Below are positions 1 through 13,541 of a stretch of DNA of 64,000 nt, piece after piece. The notes under the pieces are model-generated. The model did not search any database. It was not told where the DNA came from and saw only the letters and a program-made list of their open reading frames with translations. The stretch is from Tetracentron sinense (taxonomy: Eukaryota > Streptophyta > Magnoliopsida > Trochodendrales > Trochodendraceae), in NCBI GenBank assembly GCA_015143295.1, contig CM026566.1:10155072-10219071 (forward strand). Reading direction: 5' to 3'. Each line of letters starts with the position of its first letter. Position 1 is the stretch's first letter. Both the position numbers and the translations under genes were made by a program.

Positions 1-1716
1 AATTTTCTTATGTCACAAGCCTTGGACATCCACCTCTATATATAGGAGAGTTTGGGTTACTTGCAACTCAAGACTCCTAATCCTCATCCAATAAGGATTC
101 CTCAATTCTTTCTATTCTTGATTTTTCCTAATTAATTAGGATTAATCATTAATAGAAACTAACCTTATCTATTAGTGTCCCACTAATCTTATCCTTATCC
201 TAATCCAATTAAGATTCCTTTATTAACAAGAAACTAATAGAATCCTTGTCCAACAAGGAATCTTTAATTAGTAACTAACTCTAACTAACTAACTAACTAA
301 CCTTATCAAATAAGGAGGGTAGTTATTAGATACTAATTAAATAATAATAACAATTATTATTATTTAACACCTCCATGAAGTGGGCGTCCCACCCTAGGTG
401 GGCCCCACTCCACACGCCCAAAGGGTTTCCAAAACCCTCTTGGTCACTTGAATTATTCTTTTATAATAATTCCCAATGGGTCCTACCCATTTGGTTTTTC
501 ACATCCAATGTGATTCCACCTTTTAGAGCTTCACTATACCATATAGTGATTACTTAAAGAAATTAATTAATTTAATTATAAATTAAATTAAATACTTTAA
601 GAAGGTCCTTGTGTGTGGGATCTAAAGGGATCTCCTATTTCCGGTTGTGGGACCAGTACTCAACCTTTTGGTTAAAGCATTGTTACTAGGAAACACCTAT
701 CCTAAAACTCCATTAGGATCATAGAATGTTATCTAAGTCCCTGGACTTCCACCAATTACAATTAATGTCCATTTACACAATATGATTAACCTCTAGAAAT
801 TAGAGAATTGCCATCTCACAATATATTTACAAATAAATCCTTCCACATTCCGATATCACTTGTAAGCTTCCGGGATTGGAACAATTCCGCTGTCTTAGTC
901 CCTAACTTATGAATACCCTTTCTCATGATTACTTTTTCATTGAACTGAACCTCCAAAACACTTTTGAAGAAACATTAGAAAAGAACTGACATATATATTT
1001 ATATACACTTTTCCATATTAAAAATATCAACTTCGATAAAAACCATTTTACCGAAAAGCACCAGTACTGGATTTAACAGTTCAATTCAACAAGTATCACC
1101 TTGATATCATTATCTCTAATTAAGGAGTTGTGGATTCCTTATTGAGTGTTTACACACTTCTCCAAACATTGTGTAGATGACCCAATGTACCCGGAGTTAG
1201 TCCTGTGTATTGGACATTGCCGATTGGCAGATCAAAGTCATATAGATAGATGTCTGAGAAGATGTTAATCTCTCAGGTCTAAGGACAATTTGTCAAATGG
1301 ATAATCCTAATACAATCTGACAATATATTCCATAGGGTATCCACTAGTGACCCCGTTCAGTATTATGTACTTGTTACATATACTCACATGTTTGTCAAGA
1401 GTCACCACTCTCTGTGAATGAGATTCATCACACTATCTCATAGAACTACACATGTGCAAGCCATGATGAAGTACGGCGCCCAATTAGTACTCTAGAGGCT
1501 TCGAACAATATTAGGTTTATAAGGAACCGTAAAATCATATCTCCTCGCAACATTTGCATGATTTTCCTACAATGTTACCTATGGTACTTTATGTCATCAT
1601 CATATGAGACAGTAATTAATATAAATACCTTTTATAGTTGGTTGTGTGAATATGATGCTTGTCTAATCAACATAGAAAAGTCTCTTATTGGCTTTTGAGG
1701 GCATATATGTCCAACA
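1..1716 (-). repeat. 3' LTR of non-coding copia-type element (family G), cut by window edge
   Basis: This stretch matches 7577-9038 plus 11477-11743 and the solo copy 48254-50449. It ends in CA at 1716. On the minus strand the LTR would open TGTTGGACATATATGCC. By comparison about 470 bp of it lie left of the window. AT-rich, with no coding content. The opening is close to that of the coding copia LTR at 19492, which suggests a related family. Confidence 0.85.
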
Positions 1717-1727
1717 ATCTCCCACTT
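1717..1727 (-). other. Polypurine tract of family G element
   Basis: Read on the minus strand this is AAGTGGGAGAT, directly abutting the LTR. The same 11 bases sit directly before the 3' LTR of the coding copia fossil at 19481-19491. Confidence 0.8.
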
Positions 1728-4700
1728 GCACTCTAAGCCACTTAGATGTAATGCCCATCTTCTCAGTGATGTTTCTCAAACACCAGCTGAAGCATAAATT
1801 AATATACATGGGTCTGTCATGTCTGCTTTACCAGAACTATTGTAGTGATGCAATAACACTTGCAACTCTTGCAAATTTATTATCAATAACTACAGTCTTA
1901 AAAAACTAAACAAAAAATGATACTGTCCAGCAGTCATTTTCAAAAGTTAACATGCTTGTGTTTTACCATTATGCAATGATTGGACTAATCTGACCAATAT
2001 CTTATCACATCAAAATGTGATGAATATTCGGTCTAGTACAAGTATACTGTTTCATGATATCACATATCTAAGAGAAACAAATTCTATTCCATAAAGGTAG
2101 AAACTATTTTCTTGGAATCTTACTTGCACAAAAACATGATTGCTATTGGGAGAATAACAATATCAATTTCCTTTTGTCTCGAAATCATTTAGGATTAAGA
2201 AAACATGTTGTCAAAGTTTTTATCCTTCATTGCTATATCAAATCTAAGAGAAGAATAATATTCATATTTTATTCACAATGAAAAGAATATTATCTTTGCA
2301 TGAGCTAGGAAAGTAATTATGCTCCCACTAACCAATTTACACACAAAGGATACTTTTATTCTTAGATGAAATCAAACAGTTTGATTATTTCATTAGAATA
2401 AAAGTTAGTCCAACTACAGATTCTGGGACCTGTGGGTTCTAGTGTACTATTTATGTATTGTGAAAGTGGAGAGTTGATCTCTATCAATTCTCATAGTTAT
2501 TGGTCTATTGGGCTTCTGCTTCTAGAACAATTCTAGATTCAGTTTCTCTTCTAGGAAACTTACATTCCTATTTACAAATATCTTTTGTTATCCAGGAATA
2601 GAGACTAAGTATCTCTAATGTGAATCCCAAGCTCATCTTCCATCAAATCATATTCAATATAATTTGATTTAACAACACCATCATGCTATGGTTTGTTATG
2701 GGAATTATCTGAGACAAGATGTAATGAGAGTAAATTATGAAATTTCTATTAAGAGGTACTCTTCTCAATCATGAAAGACTTACATAGCTTTTTCTTTATT
2801 TCATTGCGGAATTCCTTGAACTTTTCAAAGAATGTGAAATAAAGTTAGCTACTTCTTAATGAAAGATTCATATAGTTACGATCATCTAACTTTTGTCTCA
2901 TTCTCAAGTAGAAGTTTTATTTACTTAGATTTCTCTTTCTCCTTTACAAACATGTAACTATTGCACTTATGCAAGATCATACCAAGCATTAGGAGCTGGA
3001 GGTTCCAACAATTAAGTTGGACTTGATGAGTATAGAAGCTGGATAATCCTTCCAAAGGTTTGTCCTGTATCCAATGACCAATTGCTTTACCATGAAGCAC
3101 AATCCTTATACTTTCTTTTCTTCTCTGAAGAACTACCAGAATAATTTTCTAATGGAAAATCTTGGTTTTCTTTCCTTTGCATAAATGCTCGGGATTTAGA
3201 AAATCCAATTCTTTTGAACATCTTTGCAAGTAGCATTGAACTCTTCAAAGGTTCTTAGCCATATGCAACATGTGGGATTTCAGACAATCTGATTTCCTAC
3301 TTGTTCAACATAACCATATTAAAGGACTCCCGGAGTTTTTCGAGGATCATATCCTCTAATCCTATAAATTTATCTCAATTTATCTCAGCACCAAGAATTG
3401 GGATTTATGAATCCAATGATCTCTATCATATTTTTTTGACTGGGTTTCCCTAGTCAACTTGGTGTTCACTTGTCCTGTTATATAGTAAGCTGCCTAGCAG
3501 CCTTTATTGTATTCTGTAAACATCTCAAATGAGATTTAACATTAGTAGTGAGAACTTGGGCAATTCTTTAGATAGTAAACACAAACTTGAGATTCCTTTT
3601 CCATTTCAAACATTTGAATTGGTTAAGAGATTCTCATTAAAGTCTTGGTAAGGTGGTTATAGAATGACATGACAATAAAACATGCATTATAATATTTCAC
3701 ACATTATAATATCATTACATCAGGGCTTTTGATCTTTGATGATATTGCTCATAATTCAGTCAAATTTCATGGACCCCTCAATCTATAAAATTAGGAAATA
3801 TGCTACTTCATATTTCTAATGAGCATTGGGTGCCTTATAACACACATGCAATCTTCCATTTTAGGATAGTACCACACATGCACTACAAGGTGGATAGTAA
3901 CTATCCATCACTGAGCATCTCATGCATAACTCCCTATGTAAATCAATGATTCCTAATTTTCTTACGACCTCCAAGGACAACATGACTGTCACTGTTTCAG
4001 CCGCCATATTCATTGGTTAAGTGAAACTCATCATTCTGGTTCGTCATATGATCAAGTAGGGCTGTGCCCCCATTTTAGTTGACACTCCCTATCAGGCCAT
4101 ACACAAACATATCTACTATAGAAATAAGGCTCTAAGAGTTTAACTCAGACTGAATTATGTCAATACCTTTTGGCAAGATAAGAATCAGGCTAATTAATTC
4201 CTAGTCTTATTGATAATGGAAGGTCATAGGGTAATATTATCTCGTAGGATAGATTAGCCCATTTAATTTACTTAATATTTTTCTTGAGGGAAAACAGAAT
4301 ATCATGAACAAATTATACATCTAATGCATATATCGAAAGCATTCACAATATTTATCATTGTATCACATGCATAGAACAATATACAAAATCATCATATGAT
4401 AATAAATCAAATTTTGTTTAAATAGATCAAACTAATTCCAATGAACTCCCACTAGCCCCAGAAATCTTAATGGATCTAATCCAAGGGTACAAAGGTCATT
4501 TTTAATATCAGTGGGCTTTGAATGGTTCATTCATCCATATGATGGACCATTGGTCATACCAAGCACCATGGGCCCAAAATAACAATTATAAAGTGTTCAT
4601 ATGCATCACTAAAGCCCATAAGCCAAAATGGACTATATTACCCTTTAATTCTCTACGAATTATATTTAGCACATTAGGTTTCACCAACTCTAAGTCTAAA

Positions 4701-7092
4701 AGAAATTATGGAAGTTTCTAAACAACTCTCTAAGACCTCTACTAGGATCTATAAGTGTCAATCAAGCACTTCCCATAATCGTGAATATTGTTAGCTTACA
4801 TCTATGCCAATTAAGGCACAATTATCTCATAATCATGCAAGTAACATATTCCACGTAAAAAGTTTAACATGGACTACATGCATCACGTCCAAAAGGGCTA
4901 TAATAATGTGTTTTATTTAAACACAAACTTTTTATGTTTCAACAAAACACATATTGTGGGATTTGATCCAATTATCCAAAATTTACACAAAAACGATAAT
5001 CACATTATCACAAGGGTCATGGACTTTTCTAAGCAACTAAAAGCTATAACAAATCATCACATGAAATGCATAATATAGCCGCACAATGGGTTAACATGAT
5101 CATGCTATCTTAGAATTCCTATAACTACTCTTGTAGAATGCCTTCCAAATTTTACTATCCACACGATCACCATCATCTTCTATCATCAATTCGACTTCTC
5201 CATAGAAAAATCAGCAACTCCTAATACTAAGATTACATCGTATTCAAAATAAGAAACCTTGAGAAACCATCCAAAATAGGGTGCTCAAGGGGAGTACAAC
5301 CCATAAGAAGAAAGAGAGAATAGAGAGAGAAGAAGGCATGATCATGGAACCCATCCATCATTCAACAAGAATATATATTAACAATTCATCAACTATGAAT
5401 AATAATATGACTTGAAAAATTACTTAGAAAGTCCATAACCTCAACAAGGGTTTTGCTAACCTCAGGGAAACTCTTTCCCATATGATTAAGGCCTCTATTA
5501 ACATTTAATAGAAAAACCCTAGAACAAAGAAAGCAAGTATGTCAAGAATGAATTCTTAGGGCTTTTAGATCATCATTAAAAGAAAACAATTTTCCTTTAA
5601 TGCTTGGAAAATCATTAAGAGAAACAATTTCTCTGAGATTTAATCTAACCCTAAAATTCATCCCCACATTCCTCAATTGATAAACAAATAGAAAACACCA
5701 TATTAAATTTGGTTAGGCTAGGGATCTAATCCCTTCCATATTATTTTGATCTAATAACTATTAAAAGTTCAAAATAAAAAATCAGCAAATTGCTAATTTT
5801 TAATATCACTTTATATTGATTTCAAAATAAATTCAAAATCGATAATAGGTGAAATCAAAATTTTTCATAAGGGCCAACTGCTTTAGGGATTATTTGATTT
5901 AACAATTAAATAAGATAATACCCTAAACAATAGTATTAAATGTCCATAAAATAATTGATCTCTCTCAATTAAAATTCACTTGAGATAAAACCCTGTATCT
6001 CAACCAATGGCATTTATGTAATTACTTAATTAACTATTAATCAAATAAAAACTTATAAATACTATGTAGCCGGTAATTCTGAGCACATGTAATTGATACA
6101 AATCAACTTCAATAATTATGGTATTATTCCCATAAACTTTTTAGGGAACCATAAAAGATATCATAATTAACATTTAATTAAATGATAGCCCGTGGACTCA
6201 AAGCAGATAATTAAACAATTTAATTAAATCTCAGCCCATGCTCTCGAATCAAATAATTAAACTATTTAATTAATTGATAGCCCATTAAATGATTTAATAG
6301 CATCCCATGCTCTGAAATCAAATATTGGAATTTAGGAAAAATTTGAAAGCCTCTTGGAAAATTAATTTAGAAAACTCATTTTCCCGCTTTAGATTTTCGA
6401 CTCAAGTTTTGACCCTCAAAACGATTGATTCTGGAAAAACTTTCTTCACGAAAGTTGTAGATCTTTTCGATAGCATTGAAACGATGTACTGATAGACCTG
6501 AATTGGACTTATAGTCATAAAGTTATGGCCGAAATACCAAAACAGTATTGATTCTTCTAATCAAATACAAATCCGAAAATCCATGAATCAATTTTAATCG
6601 AAGTAAGCTTTAATCTCCAAGAACGCTTAAGCAAGGGTGTCAAACACCATGGGATTTATTAATTAACATTTAATAAATAAAATCCCATCTATATATGCTA
6701 GCCAAAATTTCAATAAGTATTCAAGTGGTCTAAATCAAAGGGAAATCTTGCCCGGGGCTCACAAGAATAAATTAAACAATTTAATTAAATATAAAAAGGA
6801 TCTATAAATCCTTAAGGGCTATAACCAAATTTATATATCAATATACCTATCCCTATTGGAATTAAGAGAGGTTTTGAAATCATCCAAAACTGAAATTAGT
6901 ATCACACTAATTTCTAACGGCTTGAACTCCCCCTCAATAACTAGAGGGATCCCTTATCCCTAATAAATGATTATCCAATAATCAAGAATCTAGAAGATTG
7001 ATTCATTACGGTAACCAAAATTCATAGGGGAGGCATTCCTGATATAATTAAAATTTGATTATACCCTAAAATCAAAGAGATGCATAGCCAAG

Positions 7093-7104
7093 GCTCTGAT
7101 ACCA
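7093..7104 (-). other. Primer-binding site (initiator tRNA-Met)
   Basis: The minus strand reads TGGTATCAGAGC, complementary to the 3' end of plant initiator tRNA-Met. It lies one base from the LTR end at 7106 and fixes the element's orientation as minus. Confidence 0.85.
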
Positions 7105-9322
7105 CTGAAAGTATGCCTCTTTTTAATTTTAGAAACACAGTTCTTGGGGGGTCATACATCGAATCCCAAGATTTGACTAAGATTCTAAGTGATTTTATTC
7201 AATGAAGGTTAGAATAACATTCACCTTTGCAACTTTGAAATTGTTAAGTCAAATCCACATTAGAATAGTACTCGCAAAACTTCACAAGTATCAAGTCTCC
7301 TGTCGATTCACACGAACCTTCTTTTTCCTTTAAAGCTTTCTCTAATGGAAGCTAATAGCCCTTTCAAATTCCTAGCTCTATGATCTTGAAATAAAGATCC
7401 AATCTTTATTATCAAGAACCTTTCTTGATGATCAAGATCCTTGATCTTCTTCTTCTTGATTATTCAAAACTTAGAACACACAAAAGAAGAAAGGAGAGAG
7501 GGGTGACCGTACAACTCTAGAGAGAGGGAGGCTTGGGCGTGAGGTATGAGGAGAGAGAGAGAGATCCAAAAATCTGGAAATTTTCTTATGTCACAAGCCT
7601 TGGACGTCCACCTCTATATATAGGAGAGTTTGGGTTGTTTGCAACTCAAGACTCCTAATCCTCATCCAATAAGGATTCCTCAATTCTTTTTTATTCTTGA
7701 TTTCTCCTAATTAATTTGGATTAATCGTTAATAGAAACTAACCTATCCATTAGTGTCCCACTAATCTTATCATTATCCTAATCCAATTAGGATTCCTTGA
7801 TTAATAAGAAACTAATAGAATCCTTATCCAACAGGGAATCTTTAATTAGTAACTAACTCTAACTAACTAACCTTATCCAACAAGGAGAGTAGTTATTAGA
7901 TACTAATTAAATAATAATAACAATTATTATTATTTAACACCTCAATGAAGTGGGCGTCCCACCCTAGGTGGGCCCCACGCCACGCGCCCAAAGGGTTTCC
8001 AATACCCTCTTGGTCACTTGAATTATTCTTTTATAATAATTCCCAATGGGTCCTACCCATTTGGTTTTTCACATCCAATGTGATTCCACCTTTTAGAGCT
8101 TCACTATACCATATAGTGATTACTTAGAGAAATTAATTAATTTAATTATAAATTAAATTAAATACTTTAAGAAGGTCTTTGTGTGTGGGATCTAAAGGGA
8201 TCTCCTATTTCCGGTTGTGGGACCAAGTACTCAACCTTTTGGTTAAAGCATTGTTACTAGGAAACACCTTTCCTAAAACTCCATTAGGATCATAGAATGT
8301 TATCTAAGTCCCTGGACTTCCACCAATCACTATTAATGTCCATTAACACAATGTGATTAACCTCCAAAAATTAGAGAATTGCTTGTAAGTACCATCTCAC
8401 AATATATTTACAAATAAATCCTTCTATATTCCGATATCACTTGTAAGCTTCCGGGATTGGAACAATTCCGCTGTCTTAGTCCCTAACTTATGAATAGAAC
8501 CCTTTCTCATGATTACTTTTTCATTGAACTGAACCTCCAAAACACTTTTGAAGAAACATTAGAAAAGAACTGACATATATATTTATATATACTTTTCCAT
8601 ATTAAAAATATCAACTTCGAAAAAAACTATTTTACTGAAAAGCACCAGTACTGGATTTAACAGTTTAGTTCAACAAGTATCACCTTGATATCATTATCTC
8701 CAATTAAGGAGTTGTGGATTACTTATTGAGTGTTTACACACTTCTCCAAACATTGTGTACATGACCCAACGTACCCGGAGTTAGTCATGTGTATTGGACA
8801 TTGCCGATTGGCACATTAAAGCCTTATAGACAGATGTCTGAGAAGATGTTAATCTCTTAGGTCTAAGGACAATTTTTCAAATGGATAACCCTAATACAAT
8901 CTGACAGTGTATTCCATAGGGTATCCACTAGTGACCCCGTTCAGTATTATGTACTTGTTACATATACTCACATGTTAGTCAAGAGTCACCACTCTTGGTG
9001 AATGAGATTCATCACACTATCTCATAGAATTACACATGTGTAACACCCCGAAATACCCCCTAGGAGTTTAGGGATATTTTAGGTGTCACACTGCGTACCT
9101 ATCAAACCATCCTGTAATGCACAAGATAAAATACAGCACTAACAACGATAATCAGAGCGCGGAAGCTATCATATATGCGGAAGCGTAAACAAATTTTCAT
9201 TTCTTCTGATGATCCAAAATAGTATTCCAAGTTAACATAAATACAAGACATGTCAAAGTCTAAGGTGGACAGGCCCACCTATCAAAATATCAAAATACAC
9301 AAGACCCTCTCATACTCTCCCC

Positions 9323-9463
9323 TCAACAGTAGTCGAGGTATGGCCACGCATCGAGGTCTCGGTCCGCCTGAGACTGTAATGGAATAGTCAGCTCTCTCTC
9401 CTCTATATACTCTTCCTCGACCCAAGGCTCCGGGTCGAGGGCTCCCTCAGTACCTGCCGACAT
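9323..9463 (-). CDS. Conserved acidic microORF in family B LTR
   Basis: A 46-codon frame starting MSAGTEGALDPEPWVEEEY and ending near DLDAWPYLDYC. No known domain is recognised. Its PWVEEEY core and the D-L-D-x-W-P tail recur in the same relative place in LTR families A, E and F, with partial matches in D and C. Here the ATG lies in the sequence ATGTCGGCAGG just after a stem-loop. I do not know whether it is translated. It is rich in Glu and Asp with aromatic residues and has no signal peptide or membrane segment. The TGTCGGCAG sequence could instead be a splice acceptor. Confidence 0.45.
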   Translation of the reverse strand: MSAGTEGALDPEPWVEEEYIEERELTIPLQSQADRDLDAWPYLDYC

Positions 9464-9752
9464 GAGAGTACGGCTGAGCATGGAATACTCAGCGAGTACA
9501 AGCTACTAGCAGACCATAACAATAATAAAACACACAATAGTAATATCATACAAGCAGTAATAGAAACATCACAAAGGAAACAGTATAAGGCATGATACAA
9601 TACAAGCATCCTGACGTGCGTACATGAATGCGAAAACGCCGACAAAACTCATGCTTGAAAACCCATGTCATGTCCCAGTATGCCTCGTAGAAATCATGTA
9701 TGTGTGCATGCATGAATGCATGATCATCATCTTGTAAACCTCCATCTCGTAA

Positions 9753-10102
9753 CTTGTGAGCCAGAGGCTAGCACCCGAATCTCCCTGGGCTGCCAACCTC
9801 CTTGATATGCAATGCACTTGTGAGCCAGAGGCTAGCACCCGAATGTCCCTGGGCTACCAACCTCCTTGTTATGAAATGCATGGTTTTCTTGTGAGCCAGA
9901 GGTTAGTACCCGAATGTCCCTGGGCTACCAACCTCCTTGACAATAGGTGATTTTTATTACTTGTTTAGTTTTCTTGTGAGCCAGAGGCTAGCACCCGAAT
10001 GTCCCTGGGCTACCAACCTCCTTGACAATAGGTGTTTTAGGGGTTATCTTGTGAGCCAGAGGTTAGTACCCGAATCCTCCCTGGGCTACCAACCTCCTTG
10101 AC
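9753..10102 (-). repeat. Array of five inverted-repeat units, family B
   Basis: Five units of roughly 50-60 bp containing CTTGTGAGCCAGAGGCTAG then CCCTGGGCTACCAACCTCC. Within a unit GAGGTTAGTACCC can pair imperfectly with GGGCTACCAACCTC. The same unit recurs in the chimeric LTR (13266-13541), in family F (37202-37519) and once in each family C LTR. Confidence 0.85.
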
Positions 10103-11080
10103 ATGCAATATTTTCTTGTTGTTTATTATATGCACATGCTCTTGAAATCTCGGTTCATGCTATCATGCGCGCTCGTGTACGTGTCCATAGTGACAATCAT
10201 GATAATGGGAATAACCAAGATATGACATTACAATTCAATTCATGATATGAACATAGGTAACATAAGTAGTTTGCATAACATTTGATCAATTTATCGTTTA
10301 TAAGAACGCATGCAAGAAACCCATTTCCATATTCTTCCTTTAGATCATTTATTCATATTTTAGGCATTTTGTCGAACACAGCACATGCAATGTTTCTTAA
10401 TGATTCATCGTGTTCTTTTTAGCGCATATCTTCCATCCAAACATCAAGGTAAGTTCATTATTGGTAAAGTACCCATCCACCATTTCCATCACACACATCA
10501 CACAACATACATCTCGGCATCCAATCGCCACATCAACACCCACACACATCCATACCCTTTTCTTATCTTATTTAGGTTCATTGGAGATGATACATTTCAT
10601 ATGGGAGGCAAACATAATAGCATAAATCACATTTGATAAGGAAAACCTAGATTTATTGCTAGGGTAAGTTAGTAGGGTGTACTAACCTTAGATCAAGGCT
10701 TGATCTTGAAGAAACCTTGAAATAAAAGCTCTATTTGGAAGGAGGAAGCCTTTGCTTGAAGGGGACTTGAGTTGGGGAAGAAACCCCTTTCAAAAACGTG
10801 AATGAGTGCTGCCCTAGCTTGGAGAGTGGCTCCCACACGAGCTTGAGCCTTGAACTTGAAGCAATCCAAGCTTGAGGATGACCTAGGATGGTCCACCCCT
10901 TTGATTCCTTCCTCAATGGAAATCCTAGGTTAGAAACCCCCTTCTTCTCACTCTCTATCTCTCAATTTCTCTTAAGTGATGAGAATGAGGCCCTAAGGCT
11001 CTGGCAAAGCCTTATAGGAAAGGGTTTAACCCTCAAAAGATGAAAACGCCCTTAATGAAATTTCTGCAAAAACGCGAAGA

Positions 11081-11264
11081 CCGAGCGATCGGTGGTTATG
11101 ACCGATCGATCGGTTGCCTACCGAGCGATCGGTGTTATTGACCGATCGACCGGTCAAAAACTCACTCTCTGGAAAATTTCCCCATACAAAATCTTTGACC
11201 TTGCGATAGCTACCGATCGATCGGTTTTGGACCGATCGATCGCTGAATGGACCGAGCGATCGGT
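11081..11264 (-). promoter_or_regulatory. CGATCG palindrome cluster, family B U3
   Basis: Six or so copies of CCGATCGATCGGT or CCGAGCGATCGGT lie within 185 bp, with the spacer CTCTCTGGAAAATTTCCCC shared with family A. It sits upstream of the presumed promoter on the minus strand. A regulatory role is inference from clustering and recurrence. Confidence 0.5.
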
Positions 11265-13265
11265 GCTCTGTAGGTCTGGACTGTTTTGACCATATCTTTT
11301 GACTCACTCGTCAGATTTCGACGATTCAACTTGCGTTGGGTTCGTCTTTCGAAAATGCACATTTCTAACGTTTCGGAATTTCTGATTTCTCTCTTATTTA
11401 TTAATTAGACTATGAGGAAGGCCAATTAGCTACGAAAACGGTATTCATTAAGTATAGAAAAATCCGGGGTGCTACAACATGTGCAAGCCATGATGAAGTA
11501 CGGCACCCAACTAGTACTCTAGAGGCTTCGAACAATATTAGGTTTACAAGGAACCGGAAAATCATATCTCCTAGCAACCTTTGCATGATTTTCCAACAAT
11601 GTTACCTATGGAACTTTATGTCATCATCATATGAGATAGTAATTAATATAAATACCCTTGATAGTTGGTTATGTGAATATGATGCTTCTCTAATCAACAT
11701 AGAAAAGTCTCTTATTGGCTTTTGACGGCATATATGTCCAACAACATTCCTATAACTTGGTCCAAGTAGGAACCAACAAAATATACATGTCTGTAAATAT
11801 CCAAAAAGTTTGGAGTGGAGTGGACAAGTCCCACTCTCACTTAACAAAACATAGTATCAATCTACGTAGATCAACAGAAGTCAAAGTCACGACACCTATC
11901 TACCGAACCATCGCCCTGGTAGTGATCCATGGAAGGCTCCGGGTCGAAGTACTCTTCCTCTACCCAAGGCTCCGCACCACATAGATTAAAAGGAGCTCGA
12001 ACACCTACCGATGATAACAAATATCAGCTGAGCGTGGAATACTTAGCATATACAAACTAATAACAATAAAGCAAAAATAGCATAGAACATGCGAATCATG
12101 GAGAATGAAATCCGTAAAACATGTCAAAGCGTGGAAACCGTGCAGTAGCATGTGAGATGAGATCTAAAACCAAAACCAAAGTCAATATCGTGTGAGTCAA
12201 GCGATAATCATAGTCTTGTGAGTTCTTGTGAGTTCATAGAGTTCATGGAGTTACTTAGAGTCGTTTATGATCCGTAGAGACATAGAGCAGGGAGTGAAAC
12301 CATAGAGCCAATACCATAGAGATCTTAGAGCATTTCATTTGTAATCCTTAGAGCATGTGAACCGATCTTAGACATTATCATAGAGTTCTTGTGATTGTGT
12401 ATCATGATCCATTGAGCTTGTGGACTGATCTTAGACAAATCATAGAGTTGCTTAGAATCATTCCTCATAAGTCATTTGTTAAAAAATCCTTTTTGTAGCA
12501 TTGAGGAAATCCATAGAAAACATCTATTCATGCGGGACATGCGAGCATATGAGCATACAAGAGTACTAGCATATTTTGACACCCAAAATCCCTTAGAGGC
12601 ATTAGATCAAACACTTAGAGTGCGTCATAATGATAATTTACATCCAAGTATAACACAACCTTTCACCACATAACAAATCAAAGTACATATATAATGGAAA
12701 ACAAGAAGAACAACCCAAGGTAACTAGTAGTATTACAAGATTGGTAGTAGAGTGTATCTACCTTGGTGAAATCAAAGACTTTGATTCCACCTATCAAAAT
12801 ATCAAAATACACAAACCCTCTCGTACTCTCCCCTCAACAGTAGTCGAGGTACGGCCACACGTCGAGGTCTCAGTCCACCTAAGCCTATAGTGGAATAGAC
12901 GACTCTCTCTCCTCTATGTACTCTTCCCCGACCCAAGGCTCTGGGTCGAGGGCTCCCTCAGTACCTGCCGACATGAAAGTACAGCTGAGCATGAAATACT
13001 CAGCGAGTACAAGCTACTAGCTAACCATAACAATAATAAAACACAACAACAGTGATACAATACAGAACAGTAAGGGAAACATCACAAAAGAAACAATATT
13101 AAACATGGTACAATACAATCATCTTGACATGCGTGCATGAATGCGAAAACTTCGATAAAACTAATGTTTAGAAATCCATCTCATGTCTCGGTATGGCTTG
13201 AGAAAATCATATATGCATGCATGCATGAATGCTTTGTCATCATGTTGTAAACTTGCAACTTATAA

Positions 13266-13541
13266 CTTGTGAGCCAGAGGCTAGCACCCGAATCTCCCTG
13301 GGCTGCCAACCTCCTTGATATATGATTTTCTTATGAGCCAGAGGCTAGTACCCGAATGTCCCTGGGCTACCAACCTCCTTGACGTATGCTTGATTTTAGT
13401 TACTTGTTTAGTTTTCTTGTGAGCCAGAGGCTAGTAACTGAATGTCCCTGGGCTACCAACCTCCTTCAGAATAAGTGATTTCAGTTTTCTTGTGAGCCAG
13501 AGGCTAGTACCCGAATGTCCCTGGGCTACCAACCTCCTTCA
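13266..13541 (-). repeat. Array of four inverted-repeat units, chimeric LTR
   Basis: Four copies of the GAGCCAGAGGCTAG unit described for family B, against five in the solo LTR. Copy number therefore varies between family members. Confidence 0.85.

Larger units (their letters stand above)
1717..7105 (-). mobile_element. Internal region of family G element, non-coding (LARD-like)
   Basis: This is 5.4 kb between a polypurine tract and a primer-binding site with no gag or pol similarity in any frame. Open frames are short and AT-biased. A long internal region with intact LTR landmarks and no genes is the definition of a large retrotransposon derivative that relies on proteins from elsewhere. 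The stretch 6400-6560 contains a block of the type GAAAGTTGTAGATCTTTTCG followed by AAGTTATGGCCGAAATAC. It resembles the AAGTTATGGGCAAAATAC block in the U3 of families C and D. No host gene is seen. Confidence 0.75.
9039..11476 (-). mobile_element. Solo LTR, gypsy-type family B (2438 bp)
   Basis: It opens TGTAACACCCC and closes GGGGTGCTACA on the plus strand and is flanked by the 5-bp duplicate acatg (9034-9038 and 11477-11481). The empty site is visible in the uninterrupted G copies. No internal region remains, so LTR-LTR recombination removed the body. On the minus strand the order of modules is the shared U3 block (about 11290-11350), the CGATCG cluster, five inverted-repeat units, the GCTGAG stem-loop and the short acidic frame. 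Confidence 0.9.
7106..11743 (-). repeat. 5' LTR of family G element, interrupted by a solo LTR
   Basis: It begins TGAAAGTATGCC and ends TCCAACA on the plus strand. Without the insertion at 9039-11476 and its duplicated target it is about 2195 bp, matching the 2196-bp solo copy at 48254. By eye it differs from the left LTR by a few per cent. It abuts family A LTR sequence at 11744, so the G element sits inside that older LTR. The likely 5-bp target duplicate (acatt) has its partner outside the window. Confidence 0.85.

Noticed and set aside
9756-9950. 64-codon frame with repeated SQRLAPESPW
   Set aside because: A by-product of the family B repeat array, on the opposite strand to the LTR transcript.
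11026-11307. Overlapping frames on both strands rich in DRSV/DRSIG
   Set aside because: The palindromic CGATCG cluster is open in several frames on both strands; no protein meaning.
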